A stretch of DNA of 64,000 bases from contig CM055754.1 of the NCBI GenBank assembly GCA_029465975.1, positions 6,579,454 through 6,643,453 of the forward strand. Direction: 5' to 3'. This stretch comes from Dallia pectoralis. Its lineage: Eukaryota > Chordata > Actinopteri > Esociformes > Umbridae. Of the stretch, positions 47,701 through 58,900 are shown in pieces. Positions within the stretch are counted from its first letter, which is position 1; every line of letters begins with the position of its first letter. The translations under genes were made by a program, and so were the position numbers. A model generated the notes under the pieces. That model was given only the letters and a program-made list of their open reading frames with translations, did no database searches and was not told where the DNA came from.

Positions 47701-50700
47701 GGGTGGAATGTGACGCAATGGATTTAAGATTTGTATTGCTATTCAGAGTGCAGGTCAAATCGTGACGTATTGCTATTTCTTTGTTGTTGTTCATTCAGGT
47801 GATCAGATACTCAGTGCCACGGTGTATTTTGATGATGTTACATATGAGGATGCCCTTCAGATATTGGAACATGCCCATTCCTACAAGATGGAGTTACTGC
47901 TGAAACGAAAACCACTGATATCATCCACTCTTGACAGTGAACCAGATGTTGAAGTCGCCCATGTAATTATTACTATCATCTTTCCCTGGACTTTTTTTGT
48001 TTTAAGGAAGATGTTTCAATTAATTATTGAAAATGCATCTAATTGTTGTCCCACAGGTGAAAGAAGAATCATCTGTGGAAATGAGGGAACATTCAAAGAC
48101 AAAAAGGCACGCTGACCGAATATCTTGGCCCAAGTTCCCCAATTTCAGCAAAAATAGGAAGTCACATTTTAAGAGGTCTCATAGTAATTCCGAGGCGGAT
48201 GACCAAAGGAAATTGGAGCTTAGCCCCACAACAAGTGACACAGAGTCGCCATTAAAATCTCAGGATGCCGTCAAGAGTAAGACAAAGAAGCACGCGCTAA
48301 AATTACCAAACCTGAAGATTAAGGACCGTAAGAGCAAATCTGTTGAACAGCAAGACCAGGACACAGATATTATAACATTTGAGCAGGAAATGAAAACCCA
48401 ACAGACGCATGATGACATAAACTCATTGGATGGTCTGGAGAGTACCGCCGGAGAAACACCTCAAGTATGTTTGTTTGATACAGAATCAGAAAGAACGGAA
48501 TCCACCAAGATGAGAAATGAATGCACACTTTCGAACGTGGGAGGCTCGGAAACCGTACAGCACAAAGCTGAACTCATCAGTCTCTACAATACATTGAAAA
48601 CTACTGAAGTACAAGTAATTCTTGCTGATCAAGAAAGCTCCTCAAACAAGAAATCTTCTGACGGAAATGAAAAGAAGACTGAGAAGAACGAAAGATCAGA
48701 ACTTCGATTTCAATTCAAAGGAAAGGAAAGAAAAGACAAACTCAAGCAAAACATACCAGTAAAATTATCGCCAAAAATTCTGAATGCGCCAAGAACATAT
48801 ATCGAAACAGCTGATAAATCAGCACATGACAATACATTGACAAGTCCCATTTCAATGTCACATTCTCAGCTGGAGAATCAGCAACTATCAGTTGACTACT
48901 CTGTTCAAGTCAGCAATGCTAGTTCTGGAAAAATCCAATCCTCCACTGATAATGAAATGAGCTTGCCAAAAGCAGATGTAGATGTAGAATACATGAGGTA
49001 TTACCTTCACTTGGGACTAGAACAAGACCGAAAAAGACAGGAAATTAGCAGTACTACAATGGAAGCTGACTTGCACATGGAAAAACCAGTTTTGATGTTG
49101 GCTACAGAGACCAGCATTGATGATGTTTTAGCACAATCTGGTAGAACGCCTGCTACCAAGTACAAACTGCCGAAACTTGATAGCTTTGTTACTGACGAAC
49201 CAATAAAAATGACACAAAAATGTCAAGAGGCAGAAATTTATTCAGGTCTCGAGGGAAAAGGAGGTGGTTTTCAAAAGGCAATCAACAAGAAGTGAAATCA
49301 CCTAAACATGATTTGGATGGTTTTCAGAAGCAGAAGTAAAATCACCCGAAGTCGATGCCAGTATCCAAAATGTGGATATTTCACTTCCAGAAGGAAAGGT
49401 TGAGGTCTCACAGCCAGACGTGAAAATGACAGCTCCAGAGATGACAGTTGATTTGAAACAAGATATTGAGCTTGAGGGACAAGGAAGCAAGTTCAAACTC
49501 CCAAAATTTGGAATATCAATGCCAAAGGTGAAAGGTCCTCAGATTGATTTAGGTGTATCTAAAAAAGAAACAGATGTCAATTTACCAGCAGCTGAAGTGG
49601 ATTTTGAACCACCTAGCGTTGAGCTCAAAGTGCCTTCTGGCGAAGTCAATCTACCCGAGGGAGCTGCTCCAGATGTTGATGTAAAAGTAAAAAAGCCACA
49701 CATGTCATTTGGATGGTTTTCAAAAGCAGAAGTGAAATCACCCGAAGTTGATGCCAGTATTCCAAAACTGGATATTTCTCTTCCAGAGGGAAAGGTTGAG
49801 GTGAAACAGCCAGACGTGAAAATGACAGCTCCAGAGATGACAGTTGATATGAAACAAGATATTGAGCTTGAGGGACAAGGAAGCAAGTTCAAACTCCCAA
49901 AATTTGGAATATCAATGCCAAAGGTGAAAGGTCCTCAGATTGATTTAGGTGTATCTAAGAAAGAAACAGATGTCAATTTACCAGGGGCTGAAGTGGATTT
50001 TGAACCACCTAGCGTTGAGCTCAAAGTGCCTTCTGGCGAAGTCAATCTACCCGAAGGAGCTGCTCCAGATGTTGATGTAAAAGTAAAAAAGCCACAAATG
50101 TCTTTTGGATGGTTTTCAAAAGCAGAAGTGAAATCACCTAAACATGATGCCAGTATCCAAAAAGTGGATTTTCTCTTCCAGAAGGACAGATTGAGGTCTC
50201 ACAGCCAGACGTGAAAATGACAGCTCCAGAGATGACAGTTGATATGAAACAAGATATTGAGCTTGAGGGACAAAGAAGCAAGTTCAAACTCTCAAATTTT
50301 GGAATATCAATGCCAAAAGTTATAGGTCCTCAGATTGATTTAGGTGTATTTATGAAAGAAAAAGATGTCAATTTACCAGGAGTTGAAGTGGATAACCAAC
50401 CACCTAGCGTTGAGTTTAAAGAACCAGTAGTGGAAAGAGCTACTGTTGCTGAAGTTGACAAAAAAGATCCTGTTGGCTCCCCGTCAAGATTTAAAATGCC
50501 AATAATAAAATTCCCTAAATTTGCTGCCACTTCAAAGGTGCACTTAGATGAATCTGATAACAAGGATATTGAAATGCAAACTCAAGTATTAGAAGATACT
50601 GTATCCAGAAGGCCAGCCGTTGAAGAAAAAACTGCGATAGCTGATTCAAAAGAAGAGATTCAAAAGAAACCACACAAACCAGAGACATCAGCTAAATTGA

Positions 50701-51578
50701 CTTTGACAACATTTGGGGAGGTATTAAGAAACATTGATGTTGAATTTGATGTCCCCAGATCAGAGGAAATTGATGAGAAGCTCTCAGGCTCCAGGGAAGA
50801 ATTAACGACCAGAAAAGAAATAAATGTACCATCTAGGTTTGAAACCCAGTCAGTGTATAAATCTCCCTCACATGGACTCTCTTCTTCGTTAGAACTTGAC
50901 AATATATTAGAAAAAGAAACTTTAGAGAACAAACCAAGCAAGAAAAGCCCCGCTGGTGATTTGGTTGAACAGGAAATCAGCTCAAACTTGCCGTCATCAG
51001 ATGCTTTTGCAGATAACAGTTCTACAATCACAAGTGAATATGTTGGTCCAGAGTTGACCTCTCCAAAAAAAGTCACAGTGAAATACTCTGACCCTATTTC
51101 CGCTGATTTGCATGATGATAAAATTACCTCCACGACAAAGACAAAAATTATTTCTTTCCAACCTTACTTGGCAGAGAAAGTCACTCTTTCAATGTCCTCG
51201 AGCACTGACCCCCCATCAGTGAAAACCTCTGATCTAGAGTCAAGTAAACATGTCATCAAATCAAATATACAACCTAACCCAGACACACAGAATGTTACGC
51301 TCTTGAATGATTTTGGATTGCAGGCAGGGACTTCCTCTGGATGTTGGTCAGTCGATGACACCAACAAAACACAAAAGGACAATCAAACCATTATTGAGAG
51401 GCACGTGGTTCGAGAAAGCTCAGGCACTGATACGGAGACGGTGGTTTTAACTCGAAGAGTTACACATGTGTTTGGGGCTGAACCTATCTCTGATGATACA
51501 GCCTCATCAATCCAACAGATGAAAGACACAATGCACTCTGAAAAAATGAAATTCTTTGATAGTGCTGAATTGGACTGA
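32702..51578 (+). CDS. ahnak2: AHNAK2-type giant scaffold protein, frame broken in last exon
   Basis: AHNAK proteins are very large membrane and costamere scaffolds. Coding exons: 32702-32756, 44512-44561, 44700-44810, 44898-44978, 47535-47679, 47799-47962, 48057-51578; phases agree throughout. The start MCDCFHLAFPNWHGSPG closely matches the human AHNAK2 N-terminus, and ERPRPQGSSPV in the third exon is also shared. A PDZ domain spans about residues 103-185 (GLVVSGGGKEGIFIKAV, PAAKLL, DQILSATVYFDDVTYEDAL). The last exon opens with RISWPKF, then a 132-residue repeat built on KFKLPKFGISMPKVKGPQ, SLPEGKVEV and DVKMTAPEM, about three units, then a unique C-terminus ending FFDSAELD. Two frame breaks interrupt it: near 49260-49315 (stop at 49293-49295) and near 50172 (one base short). 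Human AHNAK2 has many more repeats, so a collapsed or error-bearing assembly is plausible; genuine loss of function cannot be excluded. Confidence 0.9.
33413..34450 (+). mobile_element. Decayed DDE transposon (Tc1/mariner-IS630-like)
   Basis: Starts near CAACCCCAATTCAGAACAAG and contains GGGACGTCCCTGCATTTCCC, then translated scraps such as ENVWCIMKRR and RQLRPQAVAQLKKW, the C-terminal end of the DDE domain of a common fish transposon. Many stops and frameshifts. It lies in ahnak2 intron 1. Confidence 0.72.
35115..35880 (-). mobile_element. Decayed Tc1 transposon of salmonid/Sleeping-Beauty type
   Basis: TTGAAGTCAGCAGGTTAACA, TAGCCAAATAC, AATTCCTGACATTTAATCC, GTGGGTCAGAAGTTTGC and CACCCCCACAACATGATGC occur in the order and orientation of fish Tc1 elements whose ends read like TTGAAGTCGGAAGTTTACAT. 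Transposase sense is on the minus strand. Internal deletions and stops mean no function remains. Confidence 0.82.
38340..38700. repeat. 9-bp minisatellite (TGCTGTATA)n
   Basis: About 38 copies of TGCTGTATA with variants TGCTGTACA, TGCCGTATA and TGCCATATA. The 9-bp unit keeps frame and lacks stops in most frames on both strands, so several 100-120 codon open frames overlap. Not a gene. Confidence 0.94.
41960..42585 (-). mobile_element. Tc1-like transposon fragment (family A), transposase sense minus
   Basis: AGAAATCGAGACTCATCAG-type wording at 42010, TCTTCTATTGTCCAATTTTG, TAGCCCATCTGCTTCAAGG, AACCATGCCACATTCAAAG and TGCCTAAATGCATTGGGTTG occur in the order of a well-known fish Tc1 family, ending near GGTGTCCCTAATGAGG. 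The transposase frame is broken. Confidence 0.82.
43706..44040. repeat. 14-bp minisatellite GGTCTGG(CCCC/CTGC)AGT
   Basis: About 24 copies alternating two main unit types, GGTCTGGCCCCAGT and GGTCTGGCTGCAGT, with GGTCTGACAGCAGT and GGTCTCGCTGCAGT as rarer forms. It ends 470 bases upstream of the second ahnak2 coding exon. The 14-bp period gives three overlapping open forward frames. Confidence 0.94.
44979..47534. other. ahnak2 intron 4
   Basis: Besides the 30-bp minisatellite, no exon was accepted. TTTTGCTTTACAG before 47372 is a fair acceptor, but the sequence after it has no matching donor that would keep phase with the exon at 47535. Confidence 0.5.
45540..46290. repeat. 30-bp minisatellite in an ahnak2 intron
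   Basis: Unit GGTTATGGACATGTAGC followed by a 13-base variable part such as CGAGGTACACCAG, about 24 copies, with AGATTATGG variants clustered at the left. Because 30 is divisible by three and the minus strand lacks stops, one 263-codon frame reads as a 10-residue repeat (YMSITLVYPG). No start context, splice sites or family match support a gene. Confidence 0.95.
49322..50472 (+). repeat. ahnak2: Coding repeat array of ahnak2, 396-bp unit
   Basis: AGCTCCAGAGATGACAGTTG recurs at 49431, 49827 and 50222, that is 396 and 395 bases apart. The unit codes for 132 residues; the missing base is the frame break near 50172. The first two units are nearly identical; the last is more diverged and passes into unique sequence. 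Confidence 0.95.
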
Positions 51579-52020
51579 TCAATCCATTGAGGAGAAATAC
51601 TAGTACAGATGCTATTGTACTCTTAATAACTCTGCTTTCATTTATGATATGACATTTTCAGTGTATTTAGCGCACGTATGTACTGCACACGTCAATGGCA
51701 CAGACAGCAATGTTAAAGCAATCTTCATCATGTCAATGCAATTATGATCATTGACACCATTTTACTAAATTTGATGTAAGACATCTCTGCAAACTTTTCT
51801 GCTAAACTCTTTTAGAATTAGTGATGACTTTAGAAACCGTGAGGTCCTCAACCAACTGCTCCTTCATTATTACTTGAGTGAAAAGAAAAAAGCAAGGAAT
51901 GGTTCAATAAAGCAATGGGTTTTTGGAGGCAGGATGATATATCTGTATAGCAGGATTTGTGAAGACATGGCTTTGTAGGGGCAAAGCTTTATATTTTGAC
52001 CATAAATTAAAGTCAATGTA
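51579..52020 (+). other. ahnak2: ahnak2 3' untranslated region
   Basis: Non-coding sequence after the TGA, with a variant polyadenylation signal ATTAAA at 52006-52011. The end is inferred. Confidence 0.45.
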
Positions 52021-52107
52021 TGGTTTCCTGTAAAATATGTTTAGAATTATATAACTTTAAATACAAAACACATAATGAACAAGTACTTCAACAAAAAGAA
52101 AACACAT

Positions 52108-52165
52108 ATAAGGAAATATAAATATATATATGTATATATTAATTAGTATATATATATATATATAC
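52108..52165. repeat. (TA)n microsatellite
   Basis: Two TA runs, separated by TTAATTAG, just beyond the ahnak2 3' end. Confidence 0.85.
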
Positions 52166-52905
52166 ACAAAAATTTACCATGATTTTCTTTTGCTAAAATT
52201 GAATGCAAGTCCTCATAATAAAAACGCAAAGCAACCCATATATATTGACCCAGCAATACTGAGATTAGAATTTGCCATATTGTAAACATATGCATTTTAA
52301 ATTTGTGGAAAGTAGGAAAATATTATTTTCATCATTTGTGTTGTTGAGTTACTTTGACAGTCAAACTTGTTCTCCACGATGTAATCAATGTATTTGCACA
52401 ACTATATTTAATAAATCTTATCAAATGAATTGTCTTACTGCGATATTTATCTACAATTAAAGTCACAAAGATATCTGGTATGTTCTCTAAATGACATTAC
52501 ATTTCAAGCCACATGTGATATTGTTTCTAAATAAGATTACTGTTATAGAGGTCAATGGAGGCTGCTTATCTACCGACCATCTATTAGTATTTTTGGTACG
52601 CGGTGTCTCTGATATTTTTAAACATATTGAAGGGGCTTCCAATACTAATTACCCTTCAAAAACTGTTAATTATTTTCCTTAGATTTGGACGACCGATTGG
52701 CACACTGGCAACAATGTGTCGTTCACGTCCTTGGGTTCTCTGGTTTCAACCTTGCCCGGGTTGTCTTCCGCCTCTGGCCACATGATTTTAGAGAAACGCT
52801 ATAGCCACTTACTGCCCCCACACTGCCACCTATGAAGGTGAACGTGGAAGTAAAAACGAGTATGACGGGAAACCCCTGTTACTCCCTACCGCACCAGACG
52901 GTGAA

Positions 52906-55900
52906 ATGAGTGTCAAAGGTAAGTGACGCAGTTACCTGTGATGTTTTGTTAATGTTATCCATTGCATTTTTGATTGTAAATGCTTCAAATGTGCAATGCT
53001 TTTATTATTATTATTTGAATTACATTCAAACATAAGCATGGGGCATATTTGTAACCCACCTGTAGCCTACCGTAGAGGGCAGAGTTTATATGACCTGTCG
53101 GCTCTATCACTTCATTCAGAACCACCATTGAAACTATATTATCTATATTTGCAATGTATCTGTTTAAAGGTGTGCAGTTAAATAGAGAAACATGTTCATA
53201 GTCTTAGATCAGCATTTTACCAAATGTGGTCCGTGGAGGTACTGCAGTGGATCCGCGAAAATAGAGACAATTATTTTGTGTATAAAATAAAATTCTAAAT
53301 TAACACTTAGCCTATACTGTTGCGCTCCCACAGTTACGGGTGTTTATTTAAATAGTTTGTTTTCTAACTTCTAACTCCCTTCAGTTACCTCTGAAGGGTG
53401 CACGAAATGGACAAATGGTTAGACAAAGGGTCGCTTAAAAGACAAGTTATTGAATCAGCTGAGGGCCTTGATCGCCCAGAACCAACAACAGACGATATTT
53501 AGTATTAAAAAGAAAGGTTGAGGAGAAAGTACCACACGAGTACTTGAGTGTCTGGCATTATGTGTTTTGTGCAATAAAGGATTGAATCATAAACGGCTCA
53601 TAAAGTTGTGACAGCAGGAAGTCTGAGGGGACAGAACAACAGCAACAACTAGTATTTTTATCACTAGTTAATTACTGACATCCCAATCTTGCTTAAGTTT
53701 ATATTTGCAAACAAACTCTCAACTAATCAGTGTAGAATATAACATAATAATATTTGTACAGTAAATATAGATATATATATTTCCCACATAAGAAAACTGA
53801 CAGAAGCTGTTAAACCAGTTGTGTGATGTCTTCTGCCTTTGTGTGTATACAGTCAGCAAACCTTTACACTACCTGTAAAGTTATATATTTAAATCATTCC
53901 AAACACACTATTTGACAGAGACGTAATTTGGCAAATCAAGCACACAAATATAGCAAAAAAAATTGTACACCCCTTACTTTAGCGTCGCATGAAGTCTTTA
54001 CCATATGTGTGTGTGGTTACACATTAGGGACCAGTTTCATGGACACATATTAAGCCTATAGATTTAGAATCTTTGTTGAGTTTGATGTGTTTATCGATGA
54101 CTATGCTTAATGTTTGTTTGTGAAACTGGCCCCATGTCAAAACAAAAAGTCTTGACAAAATCTTAGGGCACTCATTAAGTCTGGATGTGATCGCAGTGCC
54201 ACTTGCGAGGAGTTGGTAGCTCAGTGGTAGAGTGCATACTTTGTATGTATGAATACCTGGGTTCAATCCCCAGCTTCTCTCCAGGTCGCTGTTGCAAATG
54301 AGAACTTGTTCCCAATCGGCCTACCTGGTTAAATAAAGGTGAAAGAGCTGATCGATAGATGCCTATAGATGTCTCCAAGAAACCCAGGGTAACGTCAATT
54401 AATCCATAGGACTCTCTTTCACCGATCAATGGAAAGTGCACGATATGTTGAGAGATTGCACAAACAGGAAGTAAGAAGCCTCTGCTTTCAAAGAATAATG
54501 TTAATATGTGACTGATGTTGTCCAGTCTATATCTGGGTAAAGGCCATAACAACTGGAACAAGTTGGTTTTGAGAGATTTGTTTTTTTGCTGCTATTCCTG
54601 ACTCAATGTTTGATTAAGCAATGCATTTGAACAGTAAAAAAACAAATACCAACTACAAAGCATGGATGCGGTGGTATTATGCTTTTGCCGCTGCTTTCTT
54701 GCCTCTGGTATTATGCTTTTGCCGCTGCTTTCTTGCCTCAGGTCCTGGCCAACATGCAATCGTTGATTAAACTGTGAATTCCAAATGGTGTCAGAGAAAT
54801 ATTGAGAAGAATGGAAGGTCAAAAAGCAGAGGCTAAACTGAACAGATGTCTTGCAACAGGACAATGATCTAAAACACACACAGTCAAATCTACAGTGCCA
54901 CAGAGTGGCTCAGAAATGGTGGCTATTGGAATAGCCCAGGTCTCACTCCTATCGGAATGCTGCATGGGGACTTAATGGCGGCCATGCATGCCCTCGAACA
55001 TGTCAGTTGATGCACAACACGAAAGGACAGTGTTATTCCAGTCGAAGTAAGAGACTGGTCGACTGTTAAAATTAATGGCTACATGGTTTCAGCCAACGAG
55101 GGCCACGCCAGCAATTTAAAAGTCAGAGGTGTACGTTGTTTTTTGCAAACGATGAAAATGCATTCCTGTAGATATGTGATGAATAGATTATATTGTATTG
55201 CATATCTTTTTCAGTGTGTTTATATTTATATTAGCTTGATCTGTCATTAGTGTTTGAGTGAAGATTAAATATCCATGTGCCCAAATATGTTACTATAGAC
55301 ACTTTCCAGACTGAATTACTACAATTATTCAGTATTAAATAGATTAAAAAAGTTCTGCTTTTCCCTCAGGTTTGAGTGCTGCGTCTTCCGGTAAGAGTGA
55401 GAATGTGGATGGAGGAGAGAATTCAGCAAAGTCACCATTGAACAAATCCCTCCATACACTCTCTGGTAAATGACATTATGGGCATAATACAGTTTAGTTC
55501 AAGGAGAAGCACAAATACTGCACATGTATTTTACTTAAAGATATGCCAAATTATTTGTTGAGATATCCTGAGTCTTTCTAAAGTTTTCTGAATTTAATCT
55601 CTTAAAATAGCAAGTTTCCGACGTGCGAGGACCCTAATCCGAAAACCAAAGGAAAAGCAGGAACAGGAAAATATAGATTTGACAGGGCTATGCACGCTCC
55701 CAGAAACACCCCTCTCAGGTGAGTCTTTCTCTGTTGTCACTGATTTTCCTCATATTGTATATCTTTCTTTGTTTTAGCAACAGAGATGACGAGAGCTGTT
55801 AGTGTGTCTCATTGGGCACACATTGGTTGAATTAATGTTGTTTTAACGTCATTTGTCAATTCAATGTATTTCTCATTTTAATTGTGTGCCTCTGATTGGA

Positions 55901-58900
55901 GCATCAATACAAGGGCTCAGATCTTCTAAGATTCAACAGGTCCCCCAAAAAATGGTAGAGAGCATTCCTCGGATACTCGGAATATAATTCCGAAATATTT
56001 TTGTCACCGGACACATAAACATATTCAGCGTAAACAATTGGGACCGGACCGACTGACCAAAGGTGCCTGGCACTATAAAAATAACAACGTAAATATAGTA
56101 AATTAACATGTGATCCTAAGAGACCATGTAGTCCCATCTATAGACATCCGTGACAGGGACAACTAGGCAGAAAATAAACTCTACACATTTTGCCAAGAAC
56201 CAGATCACAGGCACAGCAACCAGCTTCAAACACCCTGATAGAGGGACAGGTATTTCCTGCGTAGTTCCGTCGCATAGATCTTGCCACCGGACCACGTACG
56301 AGTCGACGGGTGCGGTTTAGATCTTTTATTCAGATGCATTCATGAATTAAGTTCCACAGAGGGAATGCTTTCCTGAAATACAATATTGTTGGTAGCTTTT
56401 TTATATTGTAATTTAGTTGTGAAAAACAGGAGTCATGTGTCAGATAACAAACCTGTGCCCTCCATTACACTCTCTGGTAAATGACATTATTTTGGCATAA
56501 TTTTCCACAGTTTAGTTCATCAGGAGAAAAAACACAAATACTGCAAACATGTATTTTACTTAAAGATATGCCAAATTATTTGTTGAGATATCCTGAGTCT
56601 TTCTAAAGTTTTCTGAATTTAATCTCTTAAAATAGCAAGTTTCCGAAAGATATGAGACCCTAATCCGAAAACCAAAGGAAAAGCAGGAACAGGAAAATAT
56701 AGATTTGACAGGGCTATGCACGCTCCCAGAAACACCCCTCTCAGGTGAGTCTTTCTCTGTTGTCACTGATTTTCCTCATATTGTATATCTTTCTTTATTT
56801 TTTAGCAAAAGATGATGGTATGTTAGTGTGTCTCATTGGGCACACATTGGTTGAATTAATGTTGTTTTAACGTCATTTGTCAATTCAATGTGGATTTCTC
56901 ATTTTAATTTGTGCCTCTGATTGGAGCATCAATACAAGGGCTCAGATCTTCTAAGATTCAACAGGTCCCCCAAAAAATGGTAGAGAGCATTCCTCGGATA
57001 CTCGGAATATAATTCCGAAATATTTTTGTCACCGGACACATAAACATATTCAGCGTAAACAATTGGGACCGGACCGACTGACCAAAGGTGCCTGGCACTA
57101 TAAAAATAACAACGTAAATATAGTAAATTAACATGTGATCCTAAGAGACCATGTAGTCCCATCTATAGACATCCGTGACAGGGACAACTAGGCAGAAAAT
57201 AAACTCTACACATTTTGCCAAGAACCAGATCACAGGCACAGCAACCAGCTTCAAACACCCTGATAGAGGGACAGGTATTTCCTGCGTAGTTCCGTCGCAT
57301 AGATCTTGCCACCGGACCACGTACGAGTCGACGGGTGCGGTTTAGATCTTTTATTCAGATGCATTCATGAATTAAGTTCCACAGAGGGAATGCTTTCCTG
57401 AAATACAATATTGTTGGTAGCTTTTTTATATTGTAATTTAGTTGTGAAAAACAGGAGTCATGTGTCAGATAACCAGACCTGTGCTCTGTGTGCGTCATCC
57501 TTTAAGGGTTAAGCAGGTTGTGGTTAGTATGTTTTTAACGCAACACACCTACTTATTCAAGGGTATTTTGTGCATTTTCACTATTTTCCACATTGTATAA
57601 TAATAATGAGGACATCACAACTGTGAAAAAAAACACTTTTAGAATCACGTAGTAACCAAACACAGTGTTAAACAGATCAAAATACATTTCTTATTGTTGA
57701 TTCTTCAAAATACACTCCCTTTGCCTTAAGAGTCAGAATGTGGAGGGAAGAGCGCGAACAAACCCTTCCATACACTCTCTGATAGATGACATTATGGGCA
57801 TAATACAGTTTAGTTCAAGGACAAGCACAAATACTGCACATGGATTTTGCTGAAAGATATGTAGAAATATTTGTTGAGATATCCTGAGTCTTTCTAAAGT
57901 TTTCTGATTTCAATCTCTTAAAATAGAAAGTGAAAGTACAATCCTGAAACCGAATGAGAGGGAACAGGAATATGTATACACGCTCCCAGAAACACCCCTC
58001 TCAGGTGAGTTTTTCACTGTTGTCACTGATTTTCCTCATATTGTATATCTTTCTTTATTTTCATCTATGTTGCTAAAACAGATGGTATTAGTCTTAGTGT
58101 ATGTCTCATTGGGCACACATTGGTTGAATTCATTTTGTTTTAATGTCATTTGTCAATTCTACAATGTGGAATCTATATGTATTTTAATTTTAATTTTGTG
58201 CCTCTGATTGGAGCATCAGTAAAATCACTGTCTGAAAACCAGGGTTCAAATCTGTCTGGCCGTTTAGCCCAAGTGTCCCACAGAGGGCAGTATAGTTCTG
58301 TCTGGGTCTAGGAGTGACTTGTATCTCTCTAGTGACTCCTTGTGGCAGCTTGGATGCCTGTGAGTTCAATCAAGGTAAAGGTCAGGATTGTGCTTAACGA
58401 CATGTTAGCATTTTGGTAAAGACTTCCTTGTTGAGTGGGCAGCGTTATAAGAACCAGTCAAGTGAATTAATTTCTAATGCACATTTAAATACAACCAATG
58501 CTAAACAAGGTGCTGTTCAATGTTGTGCAATCTATCAAAACACACAAAAATAAATAGAAACAAGAAACAAACAAGACTATAAAGCACAAATGTCCCTTAA
58601 CTGACTTGAATGCCAATGAAATATATATACGTTTTAAGACGAGACTTAAATCTCTCTGTGGTGGGTGATGACCTTTTGTTTTCATTCGAGATTGTGGAAT
58701 GGCAAACAGTGGCTAAAAGCAACTGGCTTGACAGTCTAAGAGGCCAACGGGAGTGATCGAACATAAGGAGATCTGAAATATACAATGGAGCCAATCCATG
58801 TAATGCCTTTAACAACAACTAACAGCACCTTAAAATCGATTAGATATTTGACTGTTAACCAGTGAAGAGAGGCCAATATTGGGGAGATATTCCTGGTACC

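Noticed and set aside
54207..54290. A tRNA gene suggested by A and B box sequences
   Set aside because: The region does not fold into a proper anticodon arm and runs into a retroposon tail, so it is a SINE head.
55904..57162. Identical 77-codon minus-strand frames at 55904-56137 and 56929-57162 as duplicated genes
   Set aside because: They are copies of an inserted segment within an intron duplication; there is no family match or start context, and identity is explained by the duplication.
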